NCBI GenBank assembly: GCA_951640195.1
Contig: OX621163.1
Coordinates: 3,224,001-3,288,000, forward strand
DNA: 64,000 nucleotides
Direction of reading: 5' to 3'
DNA from: Porpolomopsis calyptriformis
Lineage: Eukaryota > Basidiomycota > Agaricomycetes > Agaricales > Hygrophoraceae
Position numbers and translations under genes: made by a program. Below the pieces are notes generated by a model, which was not told where the DNA came from, ran no database searches, and was given only the letters and a program-made list of their open reading frames with translations. How positions within the stretch are numbered: the stretch's first letter is position 1; each line of letters starts with the position of its first letter. This document shows positions 44,693 through 54,996 of the stretch, piece after piece.

Positions 44693-45875
44693 CTAATGAC
44701 TGTTGCCAAAATCCTGTTCAATTGAGTTGGGGGTGGGTTCCTCTGGAGTGTGCTCCTCTATGGAAAGGAGGTTCATCAACTCCAAGAGCTCGTCATGCAT
44801 TAGTTCATGCTGGAGAGCATGAATGTTGACCTTCTTGAGTTCCTGAGGACAATCCCGATGGAAATGTCCAATCTGGCCACAATTGTAGCACTTGTTGACT
44901 TGATGCATCTTACTGAGGTCCATGGGCAACCCTTGACCACCATGGATGGTGCCAGAGGGCACCTGATGATCTTGCTAAGGCAGGGGTTGGAAATGAGGTA
45001 AGAACAGTCTGAAAGATGGATGAGGAAGGGGTAGTTGGGCGTTGGTAGCGTTCTTGCTCATGGAAGTGTTCCATGAGTTGTCCGATGGCCATTACCTTCT
45101 CATGATATTTGTTGTACTTAGTGGGGAGTGGCAGATTGGTATACATTTGCCAAATTACATCTTGTTGGATGTTCTTCTTAATGATGCGGATACATTCTTT
45201 ATCCTGGCCAGCGAGACCAGCTTGGTGGAACAAGAGTTCCAATTTTACAAAGTAGTCTGAGATACTTAATCATCCCTGAGAGAAGTGTTCGACCTCTTCA
45301 CAAGCACATTGCTCAATGGCATGGTCAATGAAGGTTGCATCCAGCAGGGTGGTGAAGTTGGTCCAAGTCCTGAGAGGGATAAGGTTGCTGGCTGCATCTG
45401 TTCGACTGAAAAAGGTGTCCACATACTGTTGCGCCCACTCAGCAGCGATGCCTTCCTTCATGTATGAGAGTGTGATGAGAATCATCTTCTCAGGATCAGT
45501 GACATCGCTGCCACGGAGGAAGATAATAACTTGTCGAAACCAATTCTTGTATAGTTTCTTGTCGCTATTGAAGGAGTCGGGCTGGGCAAGTTTGATTTTG
45601 TTTGACATGGAGGCCATTGGGGTTGATTGCGAAGGAGGGAGTGGGTTCAGGTTTGGGGGCGGTGGAGTTGAAGAAGGAGGAACAGAGGGAGAAGAGGAAT
45701 GAGGGGCTGGATTCAATTCAGATGGTTGGGGAGGGTTTTTCTTGGGGTCTCGGGTAGCGGTCATTGCAGGGAAGAGGGAGGGTTTGCCTTCACAGGGGTT
45801 GAGGAAGACCATGTGAGGGGAGGAGGGGTTCGTTGGAAGCGAGCGTGTCCACCAAACGCAAGAGGTACTTGTCAC
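44693..45875 (-). pseudogene. gag: gag (B2), frameshifted
   Basis: The gag core (KIKLAQPDSFNSDKKLYKNW, Met at 45617) is open to a TAA near 45270. It then continues (LLFHQAGLAGQDKECIR) to about 44965, where one indel shifts the frame into the zinc-knuckle part (CYNCGQIGHFHRDC near 44890). It ends at TAG 44693. The Pro/Ser-rich sequence upstream of the core may belong to the protein. The shift is absent from B1. Confidence 0.85.
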
Positions 45876-45999
45876 GGTTGAGGAGAGGGAAGTGTTGTTG
45901 GTCCAAGAAGAGAGTAGATGGAAGGGGTCGAAGGATTGAGGATCTGAGACAAGAGAGGAGATTGAATCTCAGTCTCATCATCGATGGCATCCTGGAAGT

Positions 46000-46632
46000 C
46001 TAGCTCCTCGTCTGTGAGCCCGAAGCTTGGTTGACGGGATCCTGCACAGGGAGGCGTGATAGAATATTATCTCAGACGTGGATCTCCCTGATGTAACCAG
46101 AGGATCTGCGATGGTAAAACACATGGAGGGAGGAAGCAAGAAAGTTTGCAATGAGAGTCAGAGACCTGTAAATCCTGACACATACACGATTGAATGTGCA
46201 TGGTTCAATTTCAACGAAGGGGTCGAGACTGTCATCTGAAGAATCCGGGGGTGAGGGGGCAGTGTAGAAAGAGTCCAAAGAGAGTGAGGAATGGGACGAG
46301 ATGGGGGAAGGGTTAGCAGAGGTGGGGGAGAGTTTGAATGTGAGGTGGGAGAACTCGAGTGTAAGAGCTGCGAGTTGGGCCTGTTTGATGTCTAAGGTGT
46401 CAATGGCTTGCTGCTCAGAGTAGCTAATGAGCTGACTCAAGGAAGCCTGAGGGGTTTGATGAGGAGGGGAGTAGGATGGGGGTGGATCAAAGGAGGACGG
46501 GTCCAGGGTGGTGGTTGAGTTTGATACCATGCAGATTGTCTCTGTGGTTCTCGAAATGAGAGAGGATGGGTCCATTGAGGGGGAGCCTGTTGGTCTTCTG
46601 GAGGGGCAACAGCAATGGTCTTGTTTGATCAC
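46000..46632 (-). pseudogene. ORF1 of B2 (possible Gag N-terminus)
   Basis: About 211 codons with one TGA (46072; B1 has CGA). It shares ISYSEQQAIDTLDIKQAQL, EFSHLTF and a hydrophobic/basic LIANFLASSLHVFYHRR block with B1. The first codon of the open frame is GTG, and no ATG is conserved. Beyond the TAG at 46000, similarity to B1 continues in the -1 frame, as noted for B1. Confidence 0.45.
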
Positions 46633-46646
46633 TCAAAACAAAATGG

Positions 46647-47219
46647 TGATGCGATGTGGAGCCATCTGAGCTCTGGAATCCGCCCCGAGAGATGATGGGA
46701 GGCACAATAGAAAGGAGCTATCAAAGAAATCATGAAAATTAAAGAAATAGAAGAAATCAGAAAATCGGAGCACTCTCTAGAGTGCTAGAGGCAGTCGAAG
46801 AGGCTCAAACATGAAGGACTAGACGTGGGACGATGGAATCTATCTTCCTTCTCTATGATACAAACATATCTACAAGTAAATATATCTGTGAAAACAAAGA
46901 TCCCTTTATATGCTATATAGTAAAGGGATGAGACTTCTGAATGAAGCCACCAGTTAAAGGGTTGATGGAAACAATGGGAATCTACACAATGGACGTCTGG
47001 CTATCAGATGCATCCTTTGATATAAGCTGCGATCGTGAATTGAAGGATTGGAGAATTTGAAGAAATTCGCAGAAATCTGAAGAATTCAGAGATAAATCGC
47101 TGGACAGGAAGCCAAATCGTGTAGTCAGGGACATTGTAGAAGTGTAGTAGATGTCTGGGGGATTACGTAGATATATGGAACATGTTATCCGGAGCTCAGG
47201 GGACCAAGGGGTCATATCA
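46647..47219 (-). repeat. Solo D-type LTR D1 in the B2 leader (573 bp)
   Basis: Minus-strand TGATATGACCCC to CGCATCA. Homologous to D2 (53526-54108) and, at the ends, to the C LTRs. Flanks are ATGG (46643-46646) and ACGG (47220-47223): a 4-bp duplication differing by one CpG to TpG change. B1 lacks the insertion at the equivalent position. Confidence 0.88.
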
Positions 47220-47281
47220 ACGGTTGGTGTCAGATGAAGATTGACTAGTGACTCTTGTGGAGAAAAGCTAGGTGAGATGCG

Positions 47282-47294
47282 AGTCTTGAACTTC
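47282..47294 (-). promoter_or_regulatory. Putative self-priming PBS of B2
   Basis: The minus strand reads GAAGTTCAAGACT directly after the 5' LTR. It is an exact 13-nt complement of AGTCTTGAACTTC in the LTR (47387-47375), which starts 33 bp after the TATA box gatataag. B1 has different sequences at both positions that still pair. Confidence 0.75.
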
Positions 47295-47647
47295 TGTTAC
47301 ATTGGCAGTGGAATCTCAGGTGGCTTTCCAGGGATAACAAAGAGTCTGGTGTATAAACCAGAGGTAACAATGTCGAAGTTCAAGACTAGGGAGATATAAG
47401 CGTATCGTACTCTACTTATATCTATCAGAGTCTTGATTGTGATAGTGATCACTACAGAGATGATCCATGGAATGGCTGACAAATGCTGACTGAGCACAGC
47501 CTTGTGCAGCTACTGCGGAGCATATCTTCAGTAACCAATAGCGTAATCACCTCTGATCTATGAGCATTAATGATTAGATAAGAGAGGATAAGATAAGATA
47601 ACAATGAAAGTGAATGAAGATGACAAAAAAGTGAACCATCCGTGACA
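47295..47647 (-). repeat. 5' LTR of B2 (353 bp)
   Basis: Minus-strand TGTCACGGATG to CAATGTAACA, pairing with 39918-40270. Contains TATA and the AGTCTTGAACTTC putative start. The duplication AAACC follows at 47648. Confidence 0.94.
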
Positions 47648-47652
47648 AAACC

Positions 47653-48100
47653 AATGCCCCAAGTTCACAGCAAGGTGCATTTGTGGTTGGACTTGCTTCA
47701 GGCATAGGTGGAGCACATCATCTTATTGGGGGTATCAATACCCTGTATCATGTAATCTATCACTTAAAGTCCGCTGAGGCAAATGAGATTCTTACAAATA
47801 TGGAGCTTGCAGCCTTCGCCATTAGTTGGTTCACTAAAGTAAGTTTCTCAACTATTAAGAAACTGCATTATCCATTATTCATTATTTACATCAACCAGCA
47901 TGCTGCTGATAACACATACACTAGCAGATGGATCAAAGATTTGGAAAGGTGCAGAAAAACCCTCTGCTCTCATGTTTCTTTCTAAATCACTCAAATTGAA
48001 ACAGCACAACTTTAGCCCTCAATTTACCCCTTTGTCCTGAATTCAAGAAACATCTTTCTGAAGGACCATGAGGAACTTTTGAGTAGATGAGAGATCTTTT
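47653..48100 (+). pseudogene. Unrecognised multi-exon gene, continuation after B2
   Basis: Continues the 39843 exon: Gln-rich then FVVGLASGIGGAHHLIGGIN, YHVIYHLKSAEANEILTNME and AAFAISWFTK, with donor GTAAGT at 47839. A further likely exon after the acceptor near 47900 reads HAADNTYTSRWIKDLERC and runs into a TAA at 47984. The Gly-rich and hydrophobic stretch could be membrane-associated, but I cannot assign a family. Confidence 0.45.
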
Positions 48101-48299
48101 TCATCTCACCACTTCCATAACCCCCTATTGCTTCTCCTTCCTATGAAATTTGCAAAAGGAGGTGTTCAGTGAGACCAGCTAGTGGCAGTAAGTCATCTGT
48201 TATTAGAAAACTTTCATGCACCCTCCATTCATTCATTTATATTTATCACTTCACTTTAAGATTAATCTTGCCCTTTGAAATGAGCAACTGCCTATCCTG

Positions 48300-50190
48300 G
48301 TTGCTACAGAAAGGGCCCTCTGGCAAGCATTGATGCAGATTATCATGGGGTCAACTACTCTCATTAAAATTATGCAATTCCTTAGTGAAGCCCAAACAAT
48401 TTTTACCAAAGCTAAACCCTCTGAAAATGACCTTTAACTAAACTGGTTCAAAATACCTGCAAGACCAAGTCAACTCTCTGTAGAAGCCCCCCCCTGACTG
48501 GCTATCAAAGCCCCTCCCCAATTGGCCCTTGAAGCCCCACAACCTGCCACAGAAGACCTGCTGTTATGATAAGTCTCTTTTTTGGTTATTATTTCCTTTC
48601 TGTGTGCCAATTCTCTTCACTATCATTTTTGATGCTGCGATTGTCACACTGTCACAACGTGACCATTACCTGACTGGTTGAGTCACGGTCACAAGTGTGA
48701 CATTTGTCACTCCTTCTTATCTTTCTTATCTTATCTTTTACACTTAATCATTGCTTACACAATCATTCCATGGATTGATTATGTAATCACATATTCGGAC
48801 TCAGCTAGGGTAAATATAGGCAGCTTGGAATTGCTTGTACTTCTCTAGGTTGAACCACAACTTGGACTTGCCAACTTCCTTGTTTGCATTAGCTAAGACC
48901 CACATTGGACCTCCCAGAGTGAAGACCTGAGTCCTGCTTTGCACCTAACACCTGCCCCAATCTGTGAGTGCAGAACTATCTGCCTCAAATAATGATAACA
49001 GTCTTCCCATGGGAATGATAGAGGCAGTGCTTTTAGCTGTTACTCAAGCATCACCCACCCTCTTTCACATTGCACTTCCTGAAAGTGGGCTTGGAATTGG
49101 GGCTGCTGCTAGGTTGGATGCAACAGATGACTATCCCATAGCCTCAATGGCAGGGGCTCCGGAAGACAGGGATGTTATTATGGAAGATATAACCTAGACT
49201 ACAAGTAAGTCAATATTTCTCTTATAAATCCACCAATCACCTTATTTACCTGGTGAAAAAGCTTCTCTAGAGCAGCCCAACAAAGAGGAAGTTGGGAAAT
49301 CAAGATCCATGGGAGGGGCACTTGAGAGTGAAATGAAACAACTCACATTGATGAGTCAGAAGAGTGAAGCAGACTCACCCATCCAGCAAATGGAGGCTGC
49401 TATTGTAGATACTATAGGTGACTACCACCAAACACTCTTGATAGACAGTGGTCTGGTGGATAACAATACCAGCATGGTAGACCCATATGAGGATCCAAGT
49501 AAGTCAATGTCTCTTGATAAATCTACCTATCATCTTATTTGGCTTGCAAAAGTATCTCTAGAACTGTTTACTGCAGAGGACTTTCCTAACAACAGAAGTG
49601 ATGATTTGTTGGAGAACATGTCCTCAGGCTGCACCCCACTTTTCCTGCCATCTCCACCTCAGGGATCAGAACTAACAGAGCCTTCCAGTGAGGATGAAGA
49701 GGTTTCCAAATCCAAGTTAGACAAGGATCTTAAATCTTACTCAGGAGAGGATTCTGAATGGGAATCAATAGATGAAACTTTTGAAGAGTCATCTGAGGGG
49801 GAACAGGCCCACATCTGATAGTTCCTAGGCAAGGGGACACAAGTTCTCCCTTCCTCTAAGGATTACCCTGCTACACCTCACAGTCCTGCCCAAGCTGCAC
49901 CAGTGAATTCCCTTCCTGGTCCCTCACTACAAAGGAAGAGGAAGGCAGGATCCAGGAGAGTGTTGCCTCCCCTATCCAACCAGTGTCCCAACCATCAGTG
50001 ATATTAACTCACAAAAAGAATCTTCTCCTGTTGAACTACCTGTTCTGAATTGGAGAACACCTGTGTTTGGAAAGATAGTAAAGACCTTGTTGAAGCCAGT
50101 TAGAACATTGACAGGACAAGTAAGTGGGCAAAAAACCTTAGCAATATTTTCACAATCTAATATTCCCTTTCCTCCTTTCAGCAACCAGAC
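48300..50190 (+). pseudogene. Unrecognised gene, 3' part, with a duplicated exon-intron unit and a solo LTR inside
   Basis: Coding-like pieces: RALWQALMQIIMGSTTLIKI (48310), a Pro/Ala/Leu repeat (APPQLALEAPQPATEDL) up to the LTR at 48562, then 48956-49200 (SNNDNSLPMGMIEAVLLAVT) and 49271-49818 (acidic, ending in EDSEWESIDETFEESSEGE). Two similar segments of about 67 bp (49203-49270 and 49497-49564) begin GTAAGTCAAT and end CTCTAG. They look like duplicated introns. A TAG at 49195 and later stops suggest decay. The pieces may belong to the gene starting near 39.3 kb. Confidence 0.4.
48562..48950 (+). repeat. Solo H-type LTR (389 bp)
   Basis: TGTTATGATAAG to GCACCTAACA with a perfect CCTGC duplication (48557-48561, 48951-48955). 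A TATA-like taaatatagg precedes a putative start AGGTTGAACC by about 32 bp. It carries one copy of the hairpin motif seen in the 47-bp minisatellite. General layout resembles B LTRs. Confidence 0.88.
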
Positions 50191-50277
50191 TGCATGAACA
50201 TGAATACCTTGCCTCTACCTCAGGTTTGTATTTATTTTTTCATCCTTCCATGATTTCAAAATTAAATGTGGCATTTT

Positions 50278-50500
50278 GTAACAGATATTACTGTTACAGT
50301 GTGTACATTAGGGATGTAGTCCTTATGTATTGGTGTTTGTACCAGAGAGCAGTATATAGGCAGTATTTACCCTTATTTAGGTAGTTCTTTTTATATCTTG
50401 CCATCGCTCATACTAGGTTTACACATATCCAATAGATATTGGTTGTATCCAGCTAGTTGTGAGCACTGCAAGTAGTGTTGCTGCCTGCCTGAGTTGACAC
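50278..50500 (+). repeat. G-type LTR-like segment, full extent uncertain
   Basis: TGTAACAGATATTACTGTTACA, then gagcagtatataggcagtatttacc, similar in opposite orientation to the solo LTR at 51748-51958. Shared blocks also include aatagatattggtt. The right end is not clear, and I found no convincing duplication. Confidence 0.5.
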
Positions 50501-50727
50501 TAGTCCAAATCAGATCCAGCTTGGTTATTTCACAACTTGACACTAACTCAGCCAGCTTGGTCAACACTGGTGCAACTTGTTGTATGCTTAGAAATACTTT
50601 CTCATGTGCTAATAAACTGTTGGCTTGATTGATTGATATCTTAGCCTGATTTTTTTACTGTATACAGCATGTAAAAGCTGTAACCTCCTGTTCTTGCACC
50701 AATCCAACTCATTGTGCTTGCAGTAAC

Positions 50728-52957
50728 TTGTATGACAGGCAACAATGGCTACCTCCAAGCTCATCAGCTTTCTCTAATTATCCTGTTCCCTCATTTGGTA
50801 GTCAACCTCTGCCATCCATACCTTTCCCTTCTGCACTGAGTACACCTTATGACCCAGGTCTCTGTGCAGTTATCAACCATCCAGGATTAAATCAAGTTTA
50901 TTTACAGCATACTAGTCAATATCCAACACCATACCCCCTTCAACTTCAGCTAGCTCAGCCTCTCCCAATCCAGGCTGCTGCAGCTACTCCACTATGAAAT
51001 TGCAAGCATAAAAAAGCTACACCAGGGTAGCGAGGTTATAAATGTGCACATGTTGCAGCCCCAGTTGATACCAGACCAACCTCTGATCAGTGTGGGGTGG
51101 GACCTTCCCACCCTGTTGATAATCTCCCATCCTCGTCACCTTCATCATTAATACAGCTTCGCCAGCACTCAACCAACCATTCAACTACATCATCACAGCT
51201 TCCCTCAGCTTTTTATCACTCACTGCACACCAATAGACAACCTAAGGAGAATGCATCAACAGCTACAGATGTTTATTACTTCTGCCGAGCTATGGAATGT
51301 GAAACCAAACTGGTCACATTACCCCCACCCAAAGAGGAGCCAATTTTAAAAACCAAGCCTCAAACACCTTTTTTAAGTTGCAAGTTATGCACATATGTTT
51401 ATTCTTATTCTCAATCCTATTAAACTTTAACTGCCTATCAGAGAATGGCGCATCTGGAAGAATACTGATAGTATTACAACCACCTTGTGCACCCATCTCA
51501 AAACACAACATGCTAAAGAATACGAGCATGTTACTGTTGCACTCAACCTTAAGCATGCATATGATACTCCAGCATCACATGATAGCAGTCACCCACAATT
51601 TAATCTTGAGGAATGGATTAAGCAGTTAGTGAGATGGGTTTTTATAGATGATCAGGTGTGTTTTACACAAGTAATATAATATTCTTTTACTTAGCGGTTC
51701 TCTCGCTACAGGCTATCAATGTTGTTGAGAGTAAGGAGTTCCATGACTGTAAGGGTTTTGGTTCTTGCCTTGCTCAAGACCAGACTGAATATAACCAATA
51801 TCTATTAGGTGCAGTATCTCTGGTACAAGCAGTGGCAAAGGGTTAAAACATATTGTAAATAGTGGTAAATACAGCCTATATACTGCTCTGAGGTGCCAAA
51901 CACCTATCAACACTGATCACCTGCCTCTGTAGGCTCTGTAACAGCTATATCTGTTACAGTGACTTTGCACTTTATGGGCATAGTAACATCTCTGAGTGTG
52001 ACTTACCCCACTGGACAAAACTAATTGAGCTTGTATTTAATGCTTATTAGGAGGAACATTGGAACCTACTTAATGACTTTAAAGTGAGTGTTTATTGGGT
52101 TTATCATTTTTGCACTCAAGCTTACTCTCCTTTCCAGGCCACTTTAGGCTGCATCTCCTTTACCTCTAACTGCTGGAGCAACTCAAATTTAACATCTTTC
52201 TTAGCTCTCACAGCACACTATATTTTGAAAGATGCCAGTGGTCACCTTGTACTCTGGAATTGTTTGCTTGCCTTTCATATGATTGAAGGTAAGCACGATG
52301 GGATAAACCTCGCAAATATCATCTTCAGGATCCTTAAACAAGCATGCATTCTTGGACAGGTACATTTTTCTCAATCAACTTAGCCCGAAGACTCATTCTA
52401 AATAAAGCTTGGTGAATTCACCTTTGACAATGCCTCAAACTGCAACACAACAATGGAGGCACTTGAAGGGCTTCTTAAAGATAAAATAATACTATTCTGC
52501 CACTTTGGCAACTACATCTAGTGAGATTACCTACTACCGAAACTATTTGTGATTAACTTACTACTCATACAGGTGTTTCACTCATGTCATGAATATTGCT
52601 GTGCAAACAATCCTCAAAGAAATCAAAGACAATCCCTATGAACCAGTCATAGCATCAGGAGGTCATGTCACTCAAGAATTAGAGCAATATGCTCTTGCTC
52701 TTGCTAGTGATCCAGTAGGGTGCACTTGCAAGATTGTTGCTGTTTGTTGCAAGTCAGGCCAACATTGGCAAGAATTGACATTGATTATTGCCAATGGCAA
52801 TAACTCAGACTCTTGGGGGATCATTATCCACTGCATCCAACTACTTCAAGATTGCAACACACATTGGTCTTCAACATTCAATATGGTTGACCGCCTGTCA
52901 GAAATATCTGCACCAAACAAGCACACTCGTTTTGCACACTCTCAGGTGATATCATGA
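50728..52957 (+). pseudogene. hAT-family transposase relic with introns
   Basis: Pro/Gln-rich N-terminus, then a BED-type zinc finger: CKLC before an apparent intron and THLKTQHAKEYEH after it (about 51380 and 51486-51540). Then FNLEEWIKQLVRWVFIDDQ, an intron (51656-51711), AINVVESKEF, LPHWTKLIELVFNAY, an intron (52084-52137), and the RNase H-fold core ISFTSNCWSNSNLTSFLALT, FDNASNCNTTMEALEGLL, and a C-terminal CFTHVMNIAVQTI and LQDCNTHWSSTFNMVDRL. These are hallmarks of the hAT transposases common in mushrooms. Stops, a lost splice donor near 51393 and a solo LTR at 51748 inactivate it. TIRs were not found. Confidence 0.8.
51748..51958 (-). repeat. Solo G-type LTR in the hAT gene (211 bp)
   Basis: Minus-strand TGTAACAGATATAG to AACCCTTACA, flanked by ATGAC (51743-51747) and GTGAC (51959-51963), which differ by one CpG to CpA change. 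Removing LTR and one duplication restores the hAT frame KEFRDFALYGHSN. The first 22 bases form a near-palindrome (TGTAACAG...CTGTTACA). Confidence 0.82.
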
Positions 52958-53308
52958 CACCCAGTGAAAATTGACACAATTTAGATGGATTTGGATTGCG
53001 GCTGACTGATTCAGTCATATTAATTCAATTTATGACAATTACTAGATATTCCCTCAATTTCTTAACCATTTTGAGGCAATCTCATTGCCGTTCTTGACAC
53101 TTGCAAGATGACTTGATGAAAATTTCATTACCTTTTAGGCATGTGCAATGCCTTTCACAAAATAAATTATCAATTCAATTGATATCTTCCTTCCTGCCAA
53201 TCTGTATATGTCTGAAAATCCATCCCGCCACCTCTGCACATGCTCCAAATACTGTGGGAATCCTGGAAAGTATGTCTCATTAGCCACCTACAACATGTTA
53301 AGAATTGC
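52958..53308. other. Unassigned sequence downstream of the hAT relic
   Basis: No supportable ORF. cccagtgaaaattg (about 52970) also occurs at the point where A4 stops (about 62803), hinting at a shared element end. Confidence 0.35.
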
Positions 53309-53503
53309 ACTGGGAACGTGCGCTTCTGATGACAGTCAAGACCACTTGACTAAAACGTCATAGAACTGGACTTACCCAGTTCGATAGTTCCCAGTATATA
53401 TACCAGATTACACGTGATCGGCTAGAATCTGCTCGACGTTCATGAGAGACGGCCTCAGCGCGCTCGATCTCATGTCTCGAATTTCAGATTCGTGACACAA
53501 CAG
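53309..53503 (+). repeat. LTR-like segment of an unknown element
   Basis: Starts near tgggaacgtgcg, has a TATA-like agtatatatacc in the middle and ends TTCGTGACACAACA. An ATG-led frame (MPNTVDG) begins 4 bp further. The layout resembles a short copia-type LTR plus the start of gag, but there is no second copy in the window to confirm it. Confidence 0.35.
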
Positions 53504-53525
53504 GCATGCCCAACACTGTGGATGG

Positions 53526-54108
53526 TGATACAACCCCTTAGTCCCCTGAGGTCCAGAGGACATGTTCCATATATCTACGTGATCCCCCAGACGTCTACTA
53601 CACTGCTACGATGTCCCCGACTACGCGATTCAGCTTCCTGTCCAGCGATTTATCTCTGAATTCTCCAAATTTCTTCAAATATCTTCAAATTTCTTTGAAT
53701 TCCTCGATCCTTAGATTCGCAATCGCAGCTCATATGAAAGAATACATCTGATATCCAGACGTCCATTGTGCAGATTTCCATCGTTTCCATCAACCCTTTC
53801 ACTGGTGGCTTCATTCAGAAGTCTCATCCCTTTACTATATAGCATATAAAGGGATCTTTGTTTTCACAGATATATTTACTTGTAGATATGTTTGTATCAC
53901 AAAGAAGAAAGATAGATTCCATCGTCCCACGTCTAGTCCTTCATGTTTGAGCCTCTTCGACCACCTCTAGCACTCTAGAGAGTGCTCTGAATTTCCGATT
54001 TCTTCTATTTCTTCGATTTTTACAATTTCTTTGATAGCTCCTTTCTATTGTGCCTCCCATCATCTCTCAGGGCAGATCCCAGAGCTCTGACGGCTCCACA
54101 CTGCATCA
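53526..54108 (+). repeat. Solo D-type LTR D2 (583 bp)
   Basis: TGATACAACCCC to CTGCATCA, homologous to D1 in inverted orientation. Flanks are ATGG (53522-53525) and ACAG (54109-54112). Both derive from ACGG by CpG deamination on opposite strands, giving a plausible 4-bp duplication. Confidence 0.82.
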
Positions 54109-54550
54109 ACAGGGTGCATTCATGCCCCAACTTCGTGGATTTTTGGTATCTCTACAAGAAAAATCTGTTAGTTGCATGAATAAGTCAGCGCTACCGAAAT
54201 CAAATGCACATAGAGGAGTGATGAAAACGATTGCGAAAGGGAAGGGAATGACCATACCAAAAGATGGGGGTGCCATGGATATTGATATGGACATCAATAC
54301 AGACTGGGTAACATCAAGTGAACTCTGCCTTCTCAAGTCTGTATTCACGCTGACAGCAGAATCTGCTGCAATATATTGAGACTGCCAGTGAGGATGTCTC
54401 CACATCTCATTCTGGCCCCTGTGTGGATTCTAGTTCTACTCCTCGATCCCGTTTGGTTGCCTAACTATGAGTTTATCAGAATTAGATCATAGCGGCAGTA
54501 GAAATGAGGGATGTGAACAACCTGATCCTGGGTGTCTCCAAGACACTAGC
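54109..54550 (+). other. Unrecognised coding-like fragment
   Basis: An open frame to TGA 54377 contains MPQLRGFLVSLQEKSVSC, a Lys-rich stretch and DGGAMDIDMDINTDW. It may be the interrupted 5' coding part of the element whose LTR-like segment ends at 53503. No domain recognised. Confidence 0.3.
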
Positions 54551-54961
54551 TATTATAAACTGGTTGTTCAGAATGCGTTTTACTTCAAGTGTTCTGTCCC
54601 AAGAGATATATGGTATGGTTCCAAGTCCTTGTTATGAGTAGCTAATGAGGAATCAGACTTAAGGTCTAATACATACAAAAGTACCCTTTATATACTGACT
54701 ACTTATCTGTGTGAGTCAGTGCGACATAGCATGTGTTTGTAGATAAGGATGAGTCATCGTGATCAATGACAAATCATAAGGGGTTGAAACAAGGATGGAA
54801 ATAAAAGGTGTCTGCATATGGATAGAGTGGTGGGGAATCCCTGGGGAATCCTGGAGAAAGGCAATGGGGAATCCCAATAAAAGAATGTGGGGATTCCCAA
54901 GATAAGATGTGGTTTACATGAGATAAGATAAAGAAAAGAAAAGAAAATTACGACTGTGACA
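54551..54961 (-). repeat. 3' LTR of gypsy element F (411 bp)
   Basis: Minus-strand TGTCACAGTCG, homologous to the solo LTR at 35525-35924; the last bases read TATAATA rather than TATAACA. The accessory ORF and pol lie upstream in the same orientation, so it is the element's 3' LTR. Confidence 0.88.
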
Positions 54962-54996
54962 TACACCTCAGCTTCAAAGGAAATTCGTCCTGAATT

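Larger units (their letters stand above)
39918..47647 (-). mobile_element. Ty3/gypsy chromovirus B2, complete, with nested solo D LTR
   Basis: 353-bp LTRs (39918-40270 and 47295-47647) with a perfect duplication AAACC (39913-39917, 47648-47652). Order along the minus strand: 5' LTR, self-priming site, solo D1 LTR in the leader, ORF1, gag, pol, purine tract, 3' LTR. It is a diverged relative of B1 (same gene order and purine tract, different LTR sequence). It interrupts an unrecognised spliced gene on the plus strand. Confidence 0.96.

Noticed and set aside
46487..46705. ORF spanning the junction of D1 LTR and the B2 leader
   Set aside because: It is a chance fusion across an insertion boundary; the B2 part belongs to the ORF1 region in another frame.
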